A DNA stretch of 47,058 nucleotides, taken from assembly GCA_947627465.1 (NCBI GenBank), contig CANQWD010000020.1, positions 1 through 47,058 on the forward strand, in the 5' to 3' direction. Positions 41,970 to 47,058 of this stretch are shown here, piece after piece. The notes under the pieces are model-generated. The model ran no database searches and was not told the DNA's origin. It worked only from the letters and a program-made list of their open reading frames with translations. The translations under genes were made by a program, and so were the position numbers. Position 1 is the stretch's first letter; each line of letters starts with the position of its first letter. The stretch comes from an uncultured Clostridia bacterium. Lineage in GTDB: Bacteria; Bacillota; Clostridia; Oscillospirales; Ruminococcaceae.

Positions 41970-43013
41970 CTATGTCAAAGGCAAAGTCACCGTAAATTCG
42001 GTTCCCTTGCCCTCTGTGCTGCAAACAGTTATCTTCCCGCTATGAATATCCACTATTCGTTTTGATAATGCCATTCCCAATCCGTTTCCATGGGAAGAAC
42101 GCGAGCGATCGCCTTGGTAAAATTTTTCAAATACGCGGCGCAGTGTTTCATCGTTCATCCCTATTCCGTTATCCGAAATGCACACTTTAATAAATTCAGT
42201 GTATCGCCGCAATGTTACGCGGATCACACCGCAGTTTCCAACAAATTTCACCGCGTTGCTCAATATGTTTTCCCATACGTGAAACAACAGATCGCGGTTG
42301 CCGTAATAATCCGAACTGTCAAGGTCAACGTCGAGCCGAACCTCCTTCTCGCTCCATTTTTCCTGTAACGCAAGGATTACCTCACGCAGCTGCTCGTCAA
42401 GACAAAAGTTCTCTTTTTGAGGATTTAATTCCTGATTTTCAAGCCTTGACAGCAGCAAAATATTCCCAGTAAGCTGTGATAGTCGCTTTGTATTGCATAG
42501 AATACGTTTTGTATACTCGAAACGTTTTTCTTCGGAAAGGTTTTTTCGCTGCAAAAGCGTTGAATAGCCCTCAATAGCAGACAACGGCGTTTTAAATTCA
42601 TGAGAGACATTTTCCACAAAATCGTTCCGCAGTATTTCTGTTCCGGCAAGCTCCTTCGCCATAATATTGAAATTATGTGCCAACTCGCGAAGCTCGTCAA
42701 TCGGAATATCCTCATTTAGGAAAACATTAAAATTTCCCGCCGACACCTCTTTAGCCGCCTTGCTGATCTCTACTATTGATAAAATGGTTTTCTTTCCAAC
42801 AAGCCGCAACAACACTGTGCCTACCAGAATACTTACCGCCGCGATTATGACAAGCACCACAGCGCGGCTACGCTCTGTCAGCAGTCCGATGTGATACATA
42901 AAGATTATGAGAGCCCCGGTGATTACGACTGTCAGAGTCATCATTATGAATGTCAGAAGCGAAAACATCACCAAAATATTTTTCTTAAATCTGTGCCGCC
43001 GTTGTTTACCCAT
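41970..43013 (-). CDS. sensor histidine kinase (partner of the ABC-linked regulator)
   Basis: A 347-residue kinase with two helices near the N terminus (about 13-40 and 52-72) and almost no extracytoplasmic domain. A HAMP linker (about 73-125), HisKA with His138 (NVSHEFKTPLSAIEGY) and a HATPase domain (NILSNAVKFV, DNGIGM, GNGLGMALSK) follow. Short intramembrane-sensing kinases of this kind often detect antimicrobial peptides through their ABC transporter, here probably the divergent MacB-like protein. The start overlaps the response-regulator stop by 8 bp. Stop codon TAG. Confidence 0.92.
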   Translation of the reverse strand: MGKQRRHRFKKNILVMFSLLTFIMMTLTVVITGALIIFMYHIGLLTERSRAVVLVIIAAVSILVGTVLLRLVGKKTILSIVEISKAAKEVSAGNFNVFLNEDIPIDELRELAHNFNIMAKELAGTEILRNDFVENVSHEFKTPLSAIEGYSTLLQRKNLSEEKRFEYTKRILCNTKRLSQLTGNILLLSRLENQELNPQKENFCLDEQLREVILALQEKWSEKEVRLDVDLDSSDYYGNRDLLFHVWENILSNAVKFVGNCGVIRVTLRRYTEFIKVCISDNGIGMNDETLRRVFEKFYQGDRSRSSHGNGLGMALSKRIVDIHSGKITVCSTEGKGTEFTVTLPLT

Positions 43014-43683
43014 TTCGGCTCACCGCCTTATATCCAAGCCCGCGTACCGTGACTATCTCAAAATCGGGATTATCCCTGAAACGCTCGCGAAGTCGGCTGA
43101 TGTGCACATCGAGCGTATGTAGATCGGACTCGCTGTCGGGTCCCCACACATCCTCCATGATTTGCATTCGGGTAAAAATGCGATTAGGCGATGTTATCAG
43201 TTTATACAGCAAGTAAAATTCCTTTTGCGGCAGCTCGGTTTCCGTATTCAAATAACGTACTGTCAGCGTATCGCAATCAAATTCCGTTTCACCAAATGTG
43301 GTTTTGCGGCTGTTTGCGATTCGGCTTCTGCGAAGCAGAGCCTCTACTCGCCACACCATTTCGTTTACATCTATGGGTTTTACCATATAATCGTCTGTTC
43401 CCGCGCGAAAACCCTCTCGCTTATCCGCAGCGCTTTCTTTTGCCGTTATCATAAGAAGCGGCATTGAGTAACCTGTTTCACGAAGCGTTCTTGTAAGCTC
43501 AAACCCATCCATGCGGGGCATCATAATATCCGAGATAACCAGATCTATAAAGGTGCTTTCCAGTATATCGAACGCCGCTAATCCGTCCGCTGCCGGGAAA
43601 GCCTTATATCCGCTGTCCGCCAGAACCGAGCAGAATAGCTCGCGCAGCTCGCTATCGTCCTCAACTACAAGTATCTGAAGCAT
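43006..43683 (-). CDS. OmpR-family response regulator
   Basis: A 225-residue regulator paired with the kinase downstream. The receiver has acidic residues at 9-10, Asp52 (LVISDIMMPRMDGF) and the Lys of MITAKES. The winged helix (about 130-224) ends in VRGLGYKAV. The start MLQILVVEDD follows AAAAGGAGGG; an earlier in-frame ATG overlaps that site and was rejected. The likely target is the divergent ABC gene, whose promoter carries a large inverted repeat. Confidence 0.94.
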   Translation of the reverse strand: MLQILVVEDDSELRELFCSVLADSGYKAFPAADGLAAFDILESTFIDLVISDIMMPRMDGFELTRTLRETGYSMPLLMITAKESAADKREGFRAGTDDYMVKPIDVNEMVWRVEALLRRSRIANSRKTTFGETEFDCDTLTVRYLNTETELPQKEFYLLYKLITSPNRIFTRMQIMEDVWGPDSESDLHTLDVHISRLRERFRDNPDFEIVTVRGLGYKAVSRNG

Positions 43684-43753
43684 AAACTTCCCTCCTTTTA
43701 TTATATTATAGCACAAATTTGTGAGGACTGTATGATAATCTTAAAATATTAAC

Positions 43754-43818
43754 CTCAACTCAACCTCAACGGATTTTTCTTTCTTGTTGAGGTTGAATTG
43801 AGATTTACTCTTTATAAT
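43754..43818 (+). promoter_or_regulatory. inverted repeat and -10 of the ABC transporter promoter
   Basis: CTCAACTCAACCTCAAC (43754-43770) and GTTGAGGTTGAATTGAG (43786-43802) pair over 16 of 17 positions. TATAAT (43813-43818) lies 10 bases after, with no good -35 at normal distance. An activator bound to the repeat, probably the response regulator encoded next door, would be needed. The arms are themselves built of TTGAGG/TTGAAT-like direct repeats. Confidence 0.72.
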
Positions 43819-43848
43819 TTACTTATAACAACAAATGGAGGACAAAAT

Positions 43849-46569
43849 ATGCTGCAGGTAAAGAATATATCTAAACAATATCGTACAGGTAACCTGATTC
43901 AAAACGCGCTGAACGGTGTTGAACTGAATTTCCGCGACAGTGAATTTGTGTCTGTTCTTGTACCGAGCGGTTCCGGGAAAACCACATTGCTTAATATAAT
44001 CGGGGGACTCGACCGATACGACAGCGGCGATCTCATTATAGACGGAACATCCACCAAAAAGTACAAGGACAGCGATTGGGATTACTACCGCAATCATATG
44101 ATAGGATTTGTTTTTCAAAACTATAATTTGATACCACATCAAAGCATTTTGGCGAATGTAGAGCTTGCATTAACTATAGGCGGCGTTTCGCGTTCGGAAC
44201 GCCGCAAACGCGCAAAAAAAGCTCTCATAGACGTAGGTTTGGCAGATCAGCTTCACAAAAAGCCGAATCAGCTATCCGGAGGGCAAATGCAGCGCGTTGC
44301 TATTGCCCGAGCATTAGTGAACAATCCGAAGATACTTCTTGCGGACGAGCCGACCGGAGCGCTTGATTCGGAAACAGGGATCAAGGTCATGGAATTGCTA
44401 AAGGAGATAGCCAAAGACAGACTTGTCATTATGGTAACCCACAACCCCGAACTTGCGGAGCGGTATTCTTCACGAACGGTAAACCTAAAAGATGGTAGAA
44501 TCGTCGATGACAGTGCGCCTTTTACAGCTGAAAAAGACAATGACCAGTATTGTCACAAAAATAAAGGCAGCGCAAAAATGTCATTTCTCACTTCGCTGTC
44601 ACTTAGCTTCAATAATCTGCTTACTAAAAAAGGAAGGACTATTTTAACCGCGTTTGCGGGATCTATCGGCATAATCGGAATAGCACTTATTCTTGCGCTG
44701 TCAAACGGTGTAAATACTTATATTTCGGATGTTCAACGCGAGACTATGACATCTTACCCTATAACGGTAACCGAACAATCTGTTGACATGGCCGGACTTA
44801 TGGGAACACGCGGAAATTTGTATTCAGAAGATGAAACATCAGAAAACACAAACGGTGTAAGAGCCGATTACAGTGCTCTAAAAAATCAGAAGGCAATGAC
44901 AAGCAACATTAAAGAAAACAATCTTACTGAATTCAAAAAGTATCTTGATGACAGCAGCAGTGAGATAAACAGATATTTGGGGGAATATGGAGTCATTTAT
45001 ACCTACGGAGTAAGCTTCAAGATATACTCCTACGATGAAAACGGAAAGCTTGTGAGTTCCGATACAAACGCAGATGAAATAAGTTCTCTTGAGGGCTCGA
45101 AACAGCAGACAGGAGGACCAATGGCAAATATAAGCGAGATTACGGGAAACGAATCGTTGGCAGCGGAAAATTTTTCCGAACTTATGAGAGGAATTGATTC
45201 TGCTGTAAGTCCTGTTGTCTCTGACAACTACGATATTTTATACGGAGAATTGCCTACAGCTTTTGACGAGGTTGTACTGGTTTTGGATAAGAATAGCTCC
45301 CTGCCTGCGGATGTGCTTTACCAACTTGGATTTATTACGGAAAAGCAGTATAAAAAAATTACCGATAACATTCGAAATGGAGAACCGACAGAGGAAGTGG
45401 TAATGGATTATTCCGAGGTTTGCGGTCACAGATTTTATATGCTCCCGGCCTGTGAGCATTACTCAAAAAATGCGGACGGAACTTTTACTTATGTAACCAA
45501 GGATATTATTCAAATCGAAAGTCTGATTGACAACGCAGTTGAACTTAAAATTAGCGGAATCATTCGCCCCAAAAAGGATGCAACAGACACGAGCATTTCC
45601 TCCGCTGTCGGATATACGGCTTTGCTTACCGATTATATAATTGAACACACTGATAAAAGCGCGGTGGTAAAGGCTCAGGAAAGAAACCCTGAAACGAATG
45701 TTCTAAACGGAATGCCGTTTGAGGCTGCCGATGATAAAGAAAGAACATCGGCAGAGGCAAAATATATATCAGAGATGGATATATCGGAAAAAGCGGACTT
45801 TTTCTCGGTTATTACTCGTTTTGGGGGGCAATCCAATGTTATTCCACCTGAACTTTCGGATAATGAAGTCGCGCTTGCGGGATTGCTGGACCAGTGGCTG
45901 GAGAACTCTCCCGATGAGGAACTGTTGTTGTCTGTATATGACGAATTTGTAGGCGACGGAAGCTATGAAAAGAACATGAAACTATTCGGCAAGGTAAGCC
46001 GCGACGCTCCGTCTTCGATAAGTATTTATACTGACAGCTTTGAGGATAAAGACGCAGTTTCAGATTGCATTACCCGATATAATGAAAATGCCGCAGAAGA
46101 AAATAAAATAACTTATACGGATTATGTGGCAATTTTGACAGGGTCTGTCACTACAATAGTGAATGTAATTTCCTATGTACTCATCGCTTTTGTTGCAGTA
46201 TCGCTTATTGTGTCCAGCATTATGATAGGAATAATCACACATATTTCCGTCCTTGAGCGCACAAAGGAGATTGGCATTCTGCGGGCTTTGGGCGCATCCA
46301 AGCGAAACATTTCGCAAGTGTTCAACGCAGAAACGATCATTATCGGACTTTTAGCGGGAGTGCTGGGCGTGAGTATCACAATGCTTTTGTCTATACCGAT
46401 AAACGCACTTATTCACAATTTTATGGGTGCGGCTCTTTCCGCTTCACTTCCGGCAGCCGCAGCGTTGATACTTGTTTTGTTAAGCGTTGGTGTTACCGTT
46501 ATCGCAGGACTTATTCCCGCCAAAAATGCCGCAAATAAAGATCCGGTAACGGCTCTGCACACAGAATAA
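43849..46569 (+). CDS. fused ABC ATPase-permease, MacB-like
   Basis: A 906-residue protein. The N-terminal ATPase (about 1-230) has the signature LSGGQMQRVAIARALVNNPK, Walker B LLADEPTGALD and a clear Q-loop (FQNYNLIPH). The P-loop reads VPSGSGKTT: the first Gly of GxxxxGK is Val38. A membrane helix (about 270-290), a long extracytoplasmic domain (about 295-770) and three FtsX-type helices follow (about 780-900). Such proteins export or shield against peptides and antibiotics. ATG follows GGAGG; the upstream TTG frame is rejected. It faces the kinase/regulator pair and is followed 14 bp later by a broken ABC exporter gene. Confidence 0.9.
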   Translation: MLQVKNISKQYRTGNLIQNALNGVELNFRDSEFVSVLVPSGSGKTTLLNIIGGLDRYDSGDLIIDGTSTKKYKDSDWDYYRNHMIGFVFQNYNLIPHQSILANVELALTIGGVSRSERRKRAKKALIDVGLADQLHKKPNQLSGGQMQRVAIARALVNNPKILLADEPTGALDSETGIKVMELLKEIAKDRLVIMVTHNPELAERYSSRTVNLKDGRIVDDSAPFTAEKDNDQYCHKNKGSAKMSFLTSLSLSFNNLLTKKGRTILTAFAGSIGIIGIALILALSNGVNTYISDVQRETMTSYPITVTEQSVDMAGLMGTRGNLYSEDETSENTNGVRADYSALKNQKAMTSNIKENNLTEFKKYLDDSSSEINRYLGEYGVIYTYGVSFKIYSYDENGKLVSSDTNADEISSLEGSKQQTGGPMANISEITGNESLAAENFSELMRGIDSAVSPVVSDNYDILYGELPTAFDEVVLVLDKNSSLPADVLYQLGFITEKQYKKITDNIRNGEPTEEVVMDYSEVCGHRFYMLPACEHYSKNADGTFTYVTKDIIQIESLIDNAVELKISGIIRPKKDATDTSISSAVGYTALLTDYIIEHTDKSAVVKAQERNPETNVLNGMPFEAADDKERTSAEAKYISEMDISEKADFFSVITRFGGQSNVIPPELSDNEVALAGLLDQWLENSPDEELLLSVYDEFVGDGSYEKNMKLFGKVSRDAPSSISIYTDSFEDKDAVSDCITRYNENAAEENKITYTDYVAILTGSVTTIVNVISYVLIAFVAVSLIVSSIMIGIITHISVLERTKEIGILRALGASKRNISQVFNAETIIIGLLAGVLGVSITMLLSIPINALIHNFMGAALSASLPAAAALILVLLSVGVTVIAGLIPAKNAANKDPVTALHTE

Positions 46570-46583
46570 CGGGGGGTTGAACT

Positions 46584-47048
46584 ATGCTTAAAATTTTAAA
46601 GTATATGAATAAGCGCGACTGGTCGTTTGCGCTTTGCGGATTTTTATTTATTATTGCCGGAGTGTGGCTTGATCTTAGAATACCCGACCAAATGCGCGAG
46701 ATTACAATGCTTGTACAAACTCCCGGCAGCGAAATGGGCGATATACTCACAGCGGGCGGAATGATGTTGCTATGCGCGTTTGGAAGTCTTGCGGCGACAT
46801 TTACAGCGGGGTTCTTTACATCGCAAATATCCGCCGGTCTTGCTAAGCGGCTTCGTGAAGCGGTGTATTGCAAAACGATGGATTTCTCTTCAGAGGAAAT
46901 GGGAAGGTTCTCCGCCGCAAGTTTGATAACTCGTACCACAAATGATGTTCAACAAATACAGATGTTTGCCGCTATGGGTATGCCAGACCAACAGCATTTA
47001 AAATTAAGAGTAAGAAAGCAAGATTTCCAAAAGGACATCGGGGTTTAA
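46584..47048 (+). pseudogene. truncated ABC exporter gene, 5' part
   Basis: The first about 130 residues match the membrane domain of an ABC exporter with a fused ATPase (helix at about 14-30, then TAGGMMLLCAFGSLAATFTA, and the coupling-helix region AKRLREAVYCKTMDFSSEEM and SLITRTTNDVQQIQ). After QMFAAMGM, at about 46977, the sequence becomes unrelated and the frame stops at 47046-47048. The ATPase domain is absent and no in-frame continuation exists inside the window. A dispersed-repeat end lies at the edge, so an insertion is likely; the rest of the gene may lie beyond. GGGGGG precedes the ATG. Confidence 0.8.
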
Positions 47049-47058
47049 GGCAGCCTTG
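47043..47058. repeat. left end of a TTAA-bounded dispersed element
   Basis: TTAAGGCAGCC at 47043-47053 resembles the terminal sequence of the elements at 16236-16471 and 10349-10528. Only the first bases are in the window, so the assignment is tentative. Confidence 0.35.

Overview
The window looks like chromosome from a gut-type clostridium (Firmicutes, Oscillospiraceae/Ruminococcus-like, by inference). The support is Firmicutes-style Shine-Dalgarno sites, a clostridial FeoA-FeoA-FeoB cluster with a FeoB-associated Cys-rich protein, a sugar PTS, class II GalT and clostridial mobile-element genes. No rRNA, tRNA or CRISPR array was seen.

Layout. 1-2340: dispersed-repeat end, a 132-bp tandem duplication and an OmpR/histidine-kinase pair. 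2740-6330: ferrous iron uptake operon with a DtxR-like operator; feoB carries one in-frame amber codon. 6394-8375: Y-family polymerase plus YolD-like partner. 8401-15954: general PTS proteins (ptsI, ptsH) and a sucrose PTS regulon (scrK, scrB, scrA, scrR) with recognisable promoters and operators. 16079-17009: no protein genes, but miniature inverted-repeat elements and a strongly palindromic array with its own promoter.

17091-23590 is a mobile-element module on the minus strand: a receiver-less OmpR-type regulator, an 11-bp-repeat promoter, a leader with two intrinsic terminators and a leader reading frame, a sigma-like gene, about 500 nt of highly structured non-coding sequence, a SHOCT-like peptide, two serine recombinases separated by a catalytically empty relative, and two RHH-like proteins. 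23675-36473 is a complete raffinose/melibiose operon: AraC regulator, ABC importer without its ATPase, sucrose phosphorylase, alpha-galactosidase, galK, galE, galT, fructokinase and a Crh-like HPr. A MATE pump and a LysR regulator follow. At 39034-40665 the regulatory module recurs in the same orientation, but its sigma-like gene is cut after about 20 codons and joined to the 3' part of a VirD4 coupling-protein gene. The sugar operon therefore sits between direct repeats about 17.07 kb apart. The right end holds a flavodoxin, a nitroreductase, a two-component system facing a MacB-like ABC transporter, and a broken ABC exporter gene ending at another dispersed-repeat end.

How it works together: sucrose enters by PTS (ScrA) and is split by ScrB, with fructose phosphorylated by ScrK. 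Raffinose-type sugars enter by ABC transport; alpha-galactosidase releases galactose for the Leloir genes, and sucrose phosphorylase plus the second fructokinase use the rest. The most unusual parts are the duplicated leader/regulator module, the two structured non-coding regions, and a pair of HPr proteins that each keep only one of the two classical phosphorylation sites.
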